A stretch of 64,000 bases of DNA from Mycolicibacterium fallax. Its GTDB lineage: Bacteria > Actinomycetota > Actinomycetes > Mycobacteriales > Mycobacteriaceae. The stretch's first letter is position 1. Each line of letters opens with the position of its first letter. The stretch covers positions 1,860,001-1,924,000 of the forward strand of contig NZ_AP022603.1 in the NCBI RefSeq assembly GCF_010726955.1, given 5' to 3'. Positions 10,013-18,935 of this stretch are shown here, one piece after another. The notes beneath the pieces are model-generated. The model was given only the letters and a program-made list of their open reading frames with translations. It was not told the DNA's origin and made no database searches. Both the position numbers and the translations under genes were made by a program.

Positions 10013-13000
10013 ATGCCGGAATTCACGACGTCGCCACCACCGCTGCTCGACGACGTGCCGTCGGCGACGGGCACGCTGCCCGGCCCCGACGCCCTGCTCG
10101 GCCGGCCGTACGCGATCCCGGTGGACATCCTCGGCGAGCTGCACGGCCCGATCTTCTACGCCGACTACAACGGGCCCCGCAAGCTGTATGTGTGCTCGCT
10201 GGAGTTGGTGGCCGAGGTGTGCGACGAGAGCCGGTTCGCCAAGAACCTGACCGGGACACTGGTGCGGGTGCGTCCGCTGGCCGGCGACGGGCTGTTCACC
10301 GCCTTCTACGGTGAACCGAATTGGCGCAAGGCGCACGACGTGCTGCTGCCCGGCTTCAGCTATGCCGGGCTGCGCAACTATCACGGCGCGATGCTCGACA
10401 TCAATGCCCAGCTGATCGCCCGCTGGGATGCCGCCGTGGGCCAGCACCGCGTCGACGTCTCCGGGGATCTGCAGAAACTCGCGATGGACACCGTCGGGCT
10501 GGCCGGGTTCGGCGCCCGCTTCGACTCCTACGCCCACGACGGCCTGGCGCCGATCCCCCGGTGTTTCACCGACGCGCTGATCGAGTCGGTGAACAACGGC
10601 GTCACAGCGGATTTCGAGCGCGACCGGGACAGGTTGCACCGCTACTTCGCCGAGATGATCGCCGAGCACCGCGCCGACGGCCGCGGCGACGACCTGCTCT
10701 CGCTGATGCTGGCCGAGGACGCCGACGGCACACCGGTGCTCGAGGCCGACAACGTCGTCAACCAGATCATGACGTTCCTGATCGCGGGCCAGTTGACCAC
10801 CTCCGAGCTGATGCCCTCGGTGATGTACAACCTGGTCCGTCATCCGGCGGTGCTCAACCGGGTGCGCCGCGAGGTCGACGCGGTCTTCGGCCCCGACGAC
10901 GACTATCTGCCGAGCTACGACGACATCGGCAAGCTCGGCTACCTGAGCCAGGTGATCAGCGAAACGCTGCGACTGTCTCCCCCGGTGCTGGGTTTCGACC
11001 GAATGGCGCTGGAGGACACCGTGATCGGCGACCGGTACCCGGTGCGCCGGGGCGAGGCCGTCACGGTGCTGACCGGGGCGCTGCACCGCCAGCCGCAGTG
11101 GGGCGACAACGTCGAGTTCTTCGACCCGGACCGGTTCGAGCCGGACCGGGTCGCCGCCCGACCCACCGCGCTGTTCAAACCGTTCGGCACCGGCGAGCGG
11201 TCCTGCATCGGGCGCCAGTTCGCGCTGCACGAGGCCGCCATGCTGATCGCCCGGGTGGTGCACCGGTACCGGCTGATCGACTCGGACCACTATGTGCTGC
11301 AGTCCGAAAGCGCGATCAGCCACCGGCCGGTCGGCTTCGAGCTGGACCTGGCCCGCCGCACCCCGCAGGACCGTCGAGTCCCGGTCGAGGCCGCAGCGGC
11401 CCCGGCGACCGGCGCCGGGGCGGGCGCGGTGACACCGGTGCGGGCCGGAACCGCCGTCGCGGTTCTGCACGGCTCAAACCTGGGTACCTGCCGCACACTG
11501 GCCGCGCTGCTGGCCGAGGAGATCACCGACCTGGGCTGCGCCGCGACGGTCGGTGCGCTCGACGACGCGGCCGGCGGCTTCCCGGCGGCCGACGTGGTGC
11601 TGATCGTGGCTTCGTCGTACAACGGGCAACCGACCGATGACGCCCGCGCGTTTCAGGACTGGCTGCTGGGCGCCGACGCCGCCGTGCCGGCGCAGACCCA
11701 GTTCGCGATCCTCGGTGTGGGGGACCACAACTGGGCCGACACCTACCAGTCCGTGCCGATCCGGTTCGAGGAGCAACTGAGCGCCCTCGGCGCCCGGATG
11801 CTGCTGCCGCGAGCCTCGGCGGACACCTCCGGGGATCTCACCGGCGCCGTCGAGGAGTTCAGCACCGCGCTGGCCGGCGCCCTGTCGGCCGGCTTCGGTG
11901 ACCCCGACGCGGTCCCCCGAAGCGACGAGAACGAACCGCTCTACGACCTGCGCACCATCACCGGGCCGGTCACCGCCGCCATCGACGCCCGGTTCCGGGT
12001 GCAGCCGATGGAGGTGGTGCTCAACGACGAACTGGTCGCCGCGCAGGACTCCGTCGGACAGGCCAAACGCTATGTGCGGGTGAGCCTTCCCGAGGGCGTC
12101 GAATACCGCACCGGTGATCACCTGACGGTGCTCGCCGACAATCCGCCCGAGGCCGTCGACGCCGCCCTCGAGCTGCTCGACATCGATCCGGAGTTGCGGT
12201 TGTCGATCAACCCGCGGCGCACCTCGCGCCGGGTGATCGCACTGGACCGCGAGGTCAGTGTGCGAGAACTGTTGACCCACTTCGTCGAACTGCGCAAGCC
12301 CGCGACGCCGAGCCAGCTGCGCCGGCTGGCCGCGGCCAACCCGTGCCCGCCCGAACGGCAGCGGCTCACCGAGCTCGCCGACGGCCCGGCGGCCTGCGAA
12401 CTCAGCACGCTGGAGTGCCTGCAGGAGTTCCCGGCGTGCGCGCTGACCGGCGCGGACCTGCTGGAGCTGCTGGAACCGATGACCCCGCGGCACTATTCGA
12501 TCGCATCGTCCTCGCGGCTGTCCCCGCGGGAGGTGGCGCTGGTGGTCAGCGTGCTGGACACCCCGGCGCGCTCGGGCCACGGCCTGTTCAAGGGGGTGGC
12601 CTCCAACCATCTGGCCGACCTGCCGCCCGGCGCGCAGATCCGGGCCCGGATCGACCCGGCGCGCCAGGCGTTCCGGGCCGGCGCGGAACCGCAGCGCAAC
12701 GTGATCCTGGTCAGCGCCGGTACCGGCGTCGCCCCGTTCTGCGGTTTCCTCGGCGACCGGCTGGCCGCCCGGCAAAATCGCCAACCCTACGCACCGGCGT
12801 TGTGCTTCTTCGGTGTTCGCGATCCCGACGTCGACTATATCTTCCGCGACACCTTCGAGATGGCCGAGCACTTTGGCCTGATCCGGATGCGCCCGGCGTT
12901 CTCCCGAGCCCCGCAGAACGGGGTGCGTTACGTGCAGGACCGGATCGCCGCCGAGGCCGACGAGGTGTGGGAGTTGCTCGGCGACCCCGCCCGGGACACC

Positions 13001-13165
13001 CACGTGTACGTCTGCGGCGACGGGGCCCGGATGGCCCCGGCGGTGCGGACGGCGTTCCGCGACATCTACCGGGCGCGCACCGGCGCCGACGAGGACGCCG
13101 CCCGGGATTGGCTGGAGTCGCTGGTGGCCGCCGACCGCTACGTCGAGGACGTCTGGGCCGGCTGA
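10013..13165 (+). CDS. CYP102-like cytochrome P450 / NADPH-P450 reductase fusion
   Basis: This is a 1050-residue single-chain monooxygenase resembling P450-BM3. The haem domain covers about residues 1-455, with the Cys-ligand loop FGTGERSCIG (Cys398). The FMN flavodoxin domain covers about 480-630 (HGSNLGTCRTLAALLAEE and ILGVGDHNWADTY). The FAD part has PRHYSIASSS and the NADP part VSAGTGVAPFCGFLG. It ends in DVWAG, carrying the Trp that stacks on FAD. Odd: the I-helix oxygen-activation motif reads AGQLTTS (residues 258-264), where BM3 has AGHETTS, so the conserved acid is Leu. Substrates are probably fatty acids, but altered chemistry is possible. The ATG at 10013 gives full length. Confidence 0.92.
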   Translation: MPEFTTSPPPLLDDVPSATGTLPGPDALLGRPYAIPVDILGELHGPIFYADYNGPRKLYVCSLELVAEVCDESRFAKNLTGTLVRVRPLAGDGLFTAFYGEPNWRKAHDVLLPGFSYAGLRNYHGAMLDINAQLIARWDAAVGQHRVDVSGDLQKLAMDTVGLAGFGARFDSYAHDGLAPIPRCFTDALIESVNNGVTADFERDRDRLHRYFAEMIAEHRADGRGDDLLSLMLAEDADGTPVLEADNVVNQIMTFLIAGQLTTSELMPSVMYNLVRHPAVLNRVRREVDAVFGPDDDYLPSYDDIGKLGYLSQVISETLRLSPPVLGFDRMALEDTVIGDRYPVRRGEAVTVLTGALHRQPQWGDNVEFFDPDRFEPDRVAARPTALFKPFGTGERSCIGRQFALHEAAMLIARVVHRYRLIDSDHYVLQSESAISHRPVGFELDLARRTPQDRRVPVEAAAAPATGAGAGAVTPVRAGTAVAVLHGSNLGTCRTLAALLAEEITDLGCAATVGALDDAAGGFPAADVVLIVASSYNGQPTDDARAFQDWLLGADAAVPAQTQFAILGVGDHNWADTYQSVPIRFEEQLSALGARMLLPRASADTSGDLTGAVEEFSTALAGALSAGFGDPDAVPRSDENEPLYDLRTITGPVTAAIDARFRVQPMEVVLNDELVAAQDSVGQAKRYVRVSLPEGVEYRTGDHLTVLADNPPEAVDAALELLDIDPELRLSINPRRTSRRVIALDREVSVRELLTHFVELRKPATPSQLRRLAAANPCPPERQRLTELADGPAACELSTLECLQEFPACALTGADLLELLEPMTPRHYSIASSSRLSPREVALVVSVLDTPARSGHGLFKGVASNHLADLPPGAQIRARIDPARQAFRAGAEPQRNVILVSAGTGVAPFCGFLGDRLAARQNRQPYAPALCFFGVRDPDVDYIFRDTFEMAEHFGLIRMRPAFSRAPQNGVRYVQDRIAAEADEVWELLGDPARDTHVYVCGDGARMAPAVRTAFRDIYRARTGADEDAARDWLESLVAADRYVEDVWAG

Positions 13166-13245
13166 GCGTCCCCCCCGAATCATCCGGTGACGGTGTGCCG
13201 GTGCGGCTACGGTGACCTGATGGTCCTGATCAGCCTGGGCGCCCA

Positions 13246-14259
13246 GTGAGCGCCGACGAATTCGACACCGCCCGACTGCAGCGCTGGCTCGGCGCCGAGG
13301 TCGACCCGACCATCACCGGCCTGACGGTGACCCGGATGGGCGGCGGCAACTCCAGCGGCGCCTGGCAACTGGATTTCCGGACCTCCGCCGGGCCGGGGAT
13401 GCTGGTGCTCAAGACCACCTCGGACACCGGGCTGGTCTATGACTGCCGGGCCTCCCGGGAGGGCCGAATCTTCGCCGCGGCCAACCGGGTTGGCGCCCCG
13501 CTGCCCGCGGTGGTCGCCATCGACGACGCCGACGCGGCGGTCGGCCGGCCGTGCTTTGTGATGGAGCGCATCGCGGGCCGCACCGTCCCAGAGTCGACTC
13601 CGGCCAGCTTCCACGGCGACGGCTGGTTCCGCGACGAGGACGCCGCGGTCCAGCAGGCGGTGTGGTGGTCCTTCCTGGACACCCTGGCGGCCCTGCACGC
13701 GGTGCCGCCCAACGACATTCCCGCGCACTACGACACCCCCGGACCCGCTGGTGTCCTGGACTACTGGCGCGGCTCCCTGCTCGATGCCGCGCCCGCGGAC
13801 CGGGTGCCGCGCCAGCTCGCGGCGATCGACTGGCTGCGCGACAACCTTCCCGAGGATGCCGACGAGCAGCCGGCACTGTGCATGGGCGATGCGCGGCTGG
13901 GCAATGCGCTGCTCGACGGCAACCGGGTCACCACGCTGGTGGACTTCGAGGTGGCCTACATCGGTAACCCCGCCGCCGACATCGGGTACTGCCTGATGCA
14001 GGAGTCGTTCACCCGCCTGCTGACCGATCGCCCGGCGACCGGAATCCCGTCGCCGCAGCAGACCTGGGACCGCTGGGAACAGCTCACCGGCCGCTCGGTG
14101 CCGCAGCGCGACTACTGGACGGCGTTCGGCGCCACCGTGTTGTGCGTGACCGGCACCCGGGCGATGCTGAGCTGGGGTGTCCCGGTGGAGACCATCGACA
14201 CCGCCAACATCGTTGTGCCGGAATGGGAAGCGCTGATCGAACGCGCCGCCGCGGCCTAG
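13246..14259 (+). CDS. APH-family phosphotransferase
   Basis: This 337-residue protein has the aminoglycoside-phosphotransferase (protein-kinase-like) fold. The GGGNSSGAWQL glycine loop is near residue 27 and the FVMERIAGRTVPE hinge near residue 105. The catalytic loop MGDARLGNALL keeps Asp and Asn but has Met where HGD is usual. The DFE metal motif appears in LVDFEVAYIGNPAADIGY. Mycobacterial members are often linked to acyl-CoA or lipid genes; the substrate is unknown. The start is GTG 13246, because the ATG further upstream runs into a stop. It converges with the next gene and overlaps it by four bases. Confidence 0.85.
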   Translation: MSADEFDTARLQRWLGAEVDPTITGLTVTRMGGGNSSGAWQLDFRTSAGPGMLVLKTTSDTGLVYDCRASREGRIFAAANRVGAPLPAVVAIDDADAAVGRPCFVMERIAGRTVPESTPASFHGDGWFRDEDAAVQQAVWWSFLDTLAALHAVPPNDIPAHYDTPGPAGVLDYWRGSLLDAAPADRVPRQLAAIDWLRDNLPEDADEQPALCMGDARLGNALLDGNRVTTLVDFEVAYIGNPAADIGYCLMQESFTRLLTDRPATGIPSPQQTWDRWEQLTGRSVPQRDYWTAFGATVLCVTGTRAMLSWGVPVETIDTANIVVPEWEALIERAAAA

Positions 14260-15881
14260 GGCTGCGCGGCGGCGTGCGCCCCGGCCCGCCGCCCGGAGAA
14301 CACGCAGTCCGAGATCGACAGCCCGCTGACGTAGGAGTTGGCGCAGATCCCGACGGCGGTGCGCCCGGCCGCGTACAGCCCGCGGATCGGCGCGCCGTCG
14401 GCGGTGGTGACCTCGCCGGTCTCCTCGTCGACCCGCACCCCGCCGAGGGTGAACATCGGGCACGGGTAGATGACGCTGGGCCGCACCGAGATGTCGAGCA
14501 GGGTGTACGGGCCGTCGCCGATCACCCGGGTGAAGTCGGCCGGTTTGCCCATCGGGTCGGGGTTGCCCTGCGCCAGCGCCGCGTTGTGGGCGGCGACGGT
14601 CGCGGTCAGTCCGGCCGCGTCGATGCCGGCCTTGCCCGCGACCTCGGCCAGGGTCTTGCCCCGGACCCGCCCGGCGGAGACCAGGCCCAGGGTCAGCACC
14701 AGCTGGAACCACAGCGATTCGCGCGGCAACTGCCGGGCCGCGGTGCGCATGGTCGCGGCGTCGGCCAGGATCCAGCCGCGGCCGTCGTGGTCGCGGACCA
14801 GGGTGCGGCCCAGCGCCGCACCGTAGCGGCTTTCGTCGATCATCCGGTTGCCCTGCTCGTCGACCACGATCGCCCCGAAGAAGGCGCTCGGCGGGGTGAT
14901 GAACCGCCAGGCGGACACGTCGTCGAGGTGGTCGGTGACCCCGCCGGCCGCGACGGCCATCGCGATGGCGGCGCCGTCGTCGCCGGTGGTGCCGAGCGCC
15001 AGGCCGCCGGCGAATTGCGGTGCGTGGGTGGCGATCATCTCGGTGTTGGCGATGTAGCCGCCGGCGGACAGGATCACGCCCTTGCTCGCGCGGATCCGGA
15101 TCCGCCGGCCGAACTTGGCCTCCAGGCGCGCCATCCGGGACTCCAGCACCCGCCGCATCGGCGGGTAGTAGATGCCGGGCTTGGCGGCCAGCGCCGCCAT
15201 CCTCGCGAACCGGCGGCTGATCCGCGCGGGCGCGTCGGCCAGCGTCACCGCCTCGGCGCCGACCACCCGGCCGTCCTCGACGATCAGCCCGGTCACCCTG
15301 GTGTGCAACCGAATTCGGGCACCGGAGCGCTGCACCGAGGCGGCCAGCGGGCCGAAGACCTTCTTGCCGGAGGCGCCGCGGCCCTTGGCCCGGTGCCCGC
15401 GCTGCACCGGCGGGGTCAGGTCCCGGAACGCCCCGGAGGCCTCGCTGCCCGAGTAGTACAGGTAGTAGCGGTTGTTCGGATACGACGTCTTGTACGGGCA
15501 GACCGACGCATCGAACGGCACGCCGTGCTCGCTGAGCCAGTCGATCATCGCCGGGCTGGTGTCCACGAAGCGCTGCAGCGTCTCGGGGCGCACCGCGTCG
15601 CCGACCTCGGCCCGCAGGTAGGTCAGCATGCCCTCGGCGGTGTCCTGCACGCCGGCGGCGCGCTGCACGGAGGTGCCGGCGCCGGCGTAGATGATGCCGC
15701 CGGAGATCGCCGTCGCGCCGCCGCCGTTGAACCGGTCGACGACCAGCACCTCGGCGCCGGCGGCCCGGGCCTCCAGCGCCGCGCTGGCCCCTGCCGCGCC
15801 GAATCCGACGACCAGGACCTCGGTGCTCAGTTCCCCGTCGGGTGTCCCCGACCCGCCGACCGCGCTTGCAGTTTCGCTCAC
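14256..15881 (-). CDS. FAD-binding dehydrogenase of the fumarate reductase / 3-ketosteroid dehydrogenase type
   Basis: This 541-residue flavoprotein has the Rossmann motif VLVVGFGAAGASAALEA (about residues 23-39) with the acidic end VLVVDRFNGGG, then ATAISGGII, the usual FAD contact of succinate dehydrogenase/fumarate reductase-like and KSTD-like enzymes. The C-terminal FAD segment reads GLYAAGRTAVGICANSYVSGLS. It probably oxidises a steroid or other ring or enoyl substrate in the cytoplasm, but substrate residues cannot be assigned from sequence alone. It is transcribed toward the phosphotransferase. It has no twin-arginine or lipoprotein signal. Confidence 0.85.
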   Translation of the reverse strand: MSETASAVGGSGTPDGELSTEVLVVGFGAAGASAALEARAAGAEVLVVDRFNGGGATAISGGIIYAGAGTSVQRAAGVQDTAEGMLTYLRAEVGDAVRPETLQRFVDTSPAMIDWLSEHGVPFDASVCPYKTSYPNNRYYLYYSGSEASGAFRDLTPPVQRGHRAKGRGASGKKVFGPLAASVQRSGARIRLHTRVTGLIVEDGRVVGAEAVTLADAPARISRRFARMAALAAKPGIYYPPMRRVLESRMARLEAKFGRRIRIRASKGVILSAGGYIANTEMIATHAPQFAGGLALGTTGDDGAAIAMAVAAGGVTDHLDDVSAWRFITPPSAFFGAIVVDEQGNRMIDESRYGAALGRTLVRDHDGRGWILADAATMRTAARQLPRESLWFQLVLTLGLVSAGRVRGKTLAEVAGKAGIDAAGLTATVAAHNAALAQGNPDPMGKPADFTRVIGDGPYTLLDISVRPSVIYPCPMFTLGGVRVDEETGEVTTADGAPIRGLYAAGRTAVGICANSYVSGLSISDCVFSGRRAGAHAAAQP

Positions 15882-15918
15882 GGCTGCCGATGGTAGCCGT
15901 CGCCGGTTCGGCCGGCGG

Positions 15919-17367
15919 TCACCACGGGCTGGGCGCGTAGTCCTTCAGGAAGCAGCCGAACAGGTCCTCGCCGAGTTCGCCGCGCACGATCGGGTCGTAC
16001 ACCCGGGCGGCGCCGTCGACCAGGTCCAGCGGCGCGTGGAAGCCCTCCTCGGCCAGCCGCAGCTTGGTCGGGTGCGGGCGCTCGTCGGTGATCCAGCCGG
16101 TGTCCACCGCGGTCATCAGAATGCCGTCGGAGCTGAGCATCTCCGCCGCGCTGGTGCGGGTCAGCATGTTCAGCGCGGCCTTGGCCATGTTGGTGTGCGG
16201 ATGCCCGGGCCCCTTGTAGCCGCGGCCGAACTGGCCCTCCATCGCCGAGACGTTGACGACGTACTTACGCCGGGCCGCCGCCGCGGCCAGCGCCGGACGC
16301 AGCCGGCTCACCAGAATGAACGGCGCGGTCTGGTTGCACAGCTGCACCTCCAGCAGTTCCATCGCGTCGACCTCGTGCACCCGCTGGGTCCAGCTGTTGA
16401 TCGAGGCGGTGTCGGGCAGCAGGCCGCCGGCGTCGATCGCGAGCCCGGCGGCGATCCGCTCCGGGGAGGCGCTGCGGGCCGTCAGCGACAGTTCGGTCAG
16501 GGCTTCCGGCTCCAGATGATCACCGGTCAGGGCGTGCGGGGCCGGGTGCTCGCCCAGGCTGCCGGCCAGGGCGTGCGGGTGGGCGTCGCTGACGTGGTCG
16601 AAGGTGATGACGTCCACCAGCTCCGGAGGCGGGGTGCGTTCGGCCTCCACCAGCGCGGCGTAGGAGCCGGGCGGGCGGCGGACCGTCTGCGCGGCGTTGT
16701 TGATCAGGATGTCCAGCGGCCCGCGGCCGGCGACCTCGTCGGCCAGGGCGACCACCTGGGCCGGGTCGCGCAGGTCGATGCCCACCACCCGCAGCCGGTG
16801 CAGCCAGTCGGCGCTGTCCTCCATCGCGGCGAACCGGCGCACCGCGTCGTTGGGGAAACGGGTGGTGATGGTGGTGTGCGCGCCGTCGCGCAGCAGCCGC
16901 AGCGCGATGTACATGCCGATCTTGGCCCGCCCGCCGGTCAGCAGCGCGGTCCGCCCGGTCAGATCGGCGCGGGCGTCGCGCTTGGCCCGGTTGATCGCCG
17001 CGCAGTCCGGGCACAGCTGGTGGTAGAACGCGTCGACGACGGTGTAGTGCTGCTTGCAGATGTAGCAGGGGCGCGAGCGCAGCAGGGTGCCGGCGCTGGC
17101 GCCGACCGCGGTGGACACCAGCGGCAGGCCCTGGGTTTCGTCGTCGATCCGGCCGGGTGCACCGGTGGCGGTGGCGGCGACGACGGCGCGGTCGGCGGCG
17201 GCGATGGCGTCGCGCTTGGCGTGCCGCCGCGCCCGCTTGACCGCCTTGAACAGGCCCGCGGTGGCCCGGCGCACGCTGAGCGCGTCGGGATGTTCGGGCG
17301 GCAGCGCGGTCACCTCGGCCAGCACCCGCAGGCAGGTCTGCAGGTCCTCGGGATCGATCTCGGTCAC
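15919..17367 (-). CDS. SDR-family protein with N-terminal Cys4 zinc-ribbon-like domain
   Basis: From the GTG at 17367 this is a 482-residue protein; a longer start at 17421 is possible but low-complexity. An N-terminal helical part is followed by CYICKQH...HQLCPDC, which looks like a zinc-binding pair of CxxC motifs, near residues 100-122. Then comes a short-chain dehydrogenase fold: LTGGRAKIGMYIALRLL for the cofactor, NNAAQT, and the active-site strand VNVSAMEGQF. The normal YxxxK is TNMAK here, so the catalytic Tyr is absent while Lys is kept. It may therefore be a non-canonical or non-enzymatic SDR. It is 37 bp downstream of the flavoprotein gene start and on the same strand. Confidence 0.82.
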   Translation of the reverse strand: MTEIDPEDLQTCLRVLAEVTALPPEHPDALSVRRATAGLFKAVKRARRHAKRDAIAAADRAVVAATATGAPGRIDDETQGLPLVSTAVGASAGTLLRSRPCYICKQHYTVVDAFYHQLCPDCAAINRAKRDARADLTGRTALLTGGRAKIGMYIALRLLRDGAHTTITTRFPNDAVRRFAAMEDSADWLHRLRVVGIDLRDPAQVVALADEVAGRGPLDILINNAAQTVRRPPGSYAALVEAERTPPPELVDVITFDHVSDAHPHALAGSLGEHPAPHALTGDHLEPEALTELSLTARSASPERIAAGLAIDAGGLLPDTASINSWTQRVHEVDAMELLEVQLCNQTAPFILVSRLRPALAAAAARRKYVVNVSAMEGQFGRGYKGPGHPHTNMAKAALNMLTRTSAAEMLSSDGILMTAVDTGWITDERPHPTKLRLAEEGFHAPLDLVDGAARVYDPIVRGELGEDLFGCFLKDYAPSPW

Positions 17368-17519
17368 CGTCGCAGGGTACGGGGATCGGGCCGGACACCG
17401 GGAATGCGCGGTCCCCGACACTCGGAGACCCGCGTCGGGGTGAGCCGGCGTCGGCGGCTTGTGCTCGGGCCTTCGGTACCGGTCGCCAGCGGGTTCGGTG
17501 CGGCAACCGGCCGCACCGC

Positions 17520-17789
17520 TCAGTGCTGGCGCAGCGCGTCGATCAACTCGTCCTTCTTCATTGACGACCGCCCGTCGATGCCGATCTCGCGGGCCCGCTT
17601 GCGCAGATCGGTGACGTTCCAGTCCTCGTACGACGGCGACGAACCGCCGCGCCGGCCGACGACGCTGCGGCCGGATTTCGCGGCGGCATTGGCGATGCGC
17701 GCCGCCTTCTGCTTGGAGGCGCCTTCGTCGCGGAGTTCCTCGTAGAGCTTCTTGTCCTTGACGCTGGGCCCGGGATCACGCTTGGGCAT
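17520..17789 (-). CDS. Small Rho-N/SAP-like domain protein
   Basis: This 89-residue basic protein starts at ATG 17789, behind a GGAAGGA ribosome site. The N-terminal half is MPKRDPGPSVKDKKLYEELR followed by an AA-rich basic helix. The C-terminal half, WNVTDLRKRAREIGIDGRSS then MKKDELIDAL, matches the Rho termination factor N-terminal/SAP-type helix-extended-loop-helix that binds nucleic acid. Similar small proteins are common in mycobacteria. The role is unknown; nucleic-acid binding is an inference from the fold. Confidence 0.8.
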   Translation of the reverse strand: MPKRDPGPSVKDKKLYEELRDEGASKQKAARIANAAAKSGRSVVGRRGGSSPSYEDWNVTDLRKRAREIGIDGRSSMKKDELIDALRQH

Positions 17790-17862
17790 GGTCAATCCTT
17801 CCGCTGGTGCGATCATCGCTGTCGGCCGGATACCCAGACCCCCGCGGCTTCACACCACCGGG

Positions 17863-18633
17863 TCAGCCGTCGTCGCGGGCCGCCTGGATCTGGGCCTTGA
17901 TCTCCCGGAAGGCCGCGACGCGGGCCATCACCCGGTCGGTGCCCGAGTCGAGCTCCGGAATCGCCGGGGTGGACTCGATCCCGTAGAGCAGCCCGCTGAG
18001 CCTGCCGTGCAACTCGGCGCGCTGCTCGGCGGTGCGGGCGTCGGCGCGCTCCTGGCGCAGCGATTCGTCGATGCCGTGGGCCTCGCTCGCGCATTTGCGA
18101 ATGAGTTTCACGCGCTCGGTGGCCGCCGATTCCAGGGCCTCGGCCGTCGCGTTCGCCTCGGCGAGGATCCGGCGATCCTCGGCGCTGGGGTTGTCCAGGG
18201 CCGACAGTTCGTCGATCACGCTGCGCAGGGCGTGCGCCTTGCGGAAATTCTCGGTGATCGCGGCGATGTCGGCGCTGAAGTCGACGTCGCCGAGCCAGCC
18301 CACCCGGGCCGCCTCGGTGCCGGCGAGTTGGCGCGCCGCGCTCTGCGCGGAATCGACCCGCGCCGCGTTCTTGTCCCCGAGCAACGCGATCCGCTGTCGC
18401 CTCGCCTCGGCCGCTTCGGCGGCCCGCTGCCGGCGTTGGCGTTCGGCGGTCTCCAGCTTGTTCTTCTCGACGGCCTTGGCGATGCCGTGGGCGGCCCACG
18501 CCAGCAGGGCCATGCCGACGCCGATGCCGATCATGATCCAGATCTCCTTCGGGATGGCGCTGATCACCGTCACCACCACGACGAGGGAAAACAACACGCT
18601 GCCTCCGCAGCCGCTCTTGGACCCCTCGGCCAC
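17863..18633 (-). CDS. Membrane-anchored coiled-coil protein
   Basis: This 256-residue protein is read from the GTG at 18633. Two hydrophobic segments, about residues 13-30 and 32-50 (MIGIGVGMALLAWAAHGIA), are followed by a long charged helical region rich in Glu, Arg and Ala (KNKLETAERQRRQRAAEAAE). This predicts a membrane anchor with a cytoplasmic coiled coil. It lacks any recognised catalytic motif. It is 73 bp upstream of the Rho-N-like gene on the same strand. Confidence 0.7.
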   Translation of the reverse strand: MAEGSKSGCGGSVLFSLVVVVTVISAIPKEIWIMIGIGVGMALLAWAAHGIAKAVEKNKLETAERQRRQRAAEAAEARRQRIALLGDKNAARVDSAQSAARQLAGTEAARVGWLGDVDFSADIAAITENFRKAHALRSVIDELSALDNPSAEDRRILAEANATAEALESAATERVKLIRKCASEAHGIDESLRQERADARTAEQRAELHGRLSGLLYGIESTPAIPELDSGTDRVMARVAAFREIKAQIQAARDDG

Positions 18634-18935
18634 CCTTGCCCCCTTTCCCGCGCTCCCCCAGCAGCGGTCTGCCTGGATGCTATCGGCGGACTCCGACAGC
18701 CGGCGGCGGTCGTGACATTCCCACGCCGGCCAGCTCCTCGACGACGCCGAGTTCGGCACCCAAGCGGGCGATCACGTGCAGGCCGGAGCCAGCCCGTCAA
18801 CCGATTCCAGCACCGCGCGCCACCTGTTGCCACGCTCTGAAATTGCCTACGGTGCTGTCACTTTCGGTGCACGCGAAGCGCGGAGTGGTTCGCGTGCACC
18901 CACATCCGGTACGCACTCGGACGTCGCGGCGTAGC

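Noticed and set aside
9293..11470. A 725-residue minus-strand open frame
   Set aside because: It spans two well-supported plus-strand genes and has shadow composition.
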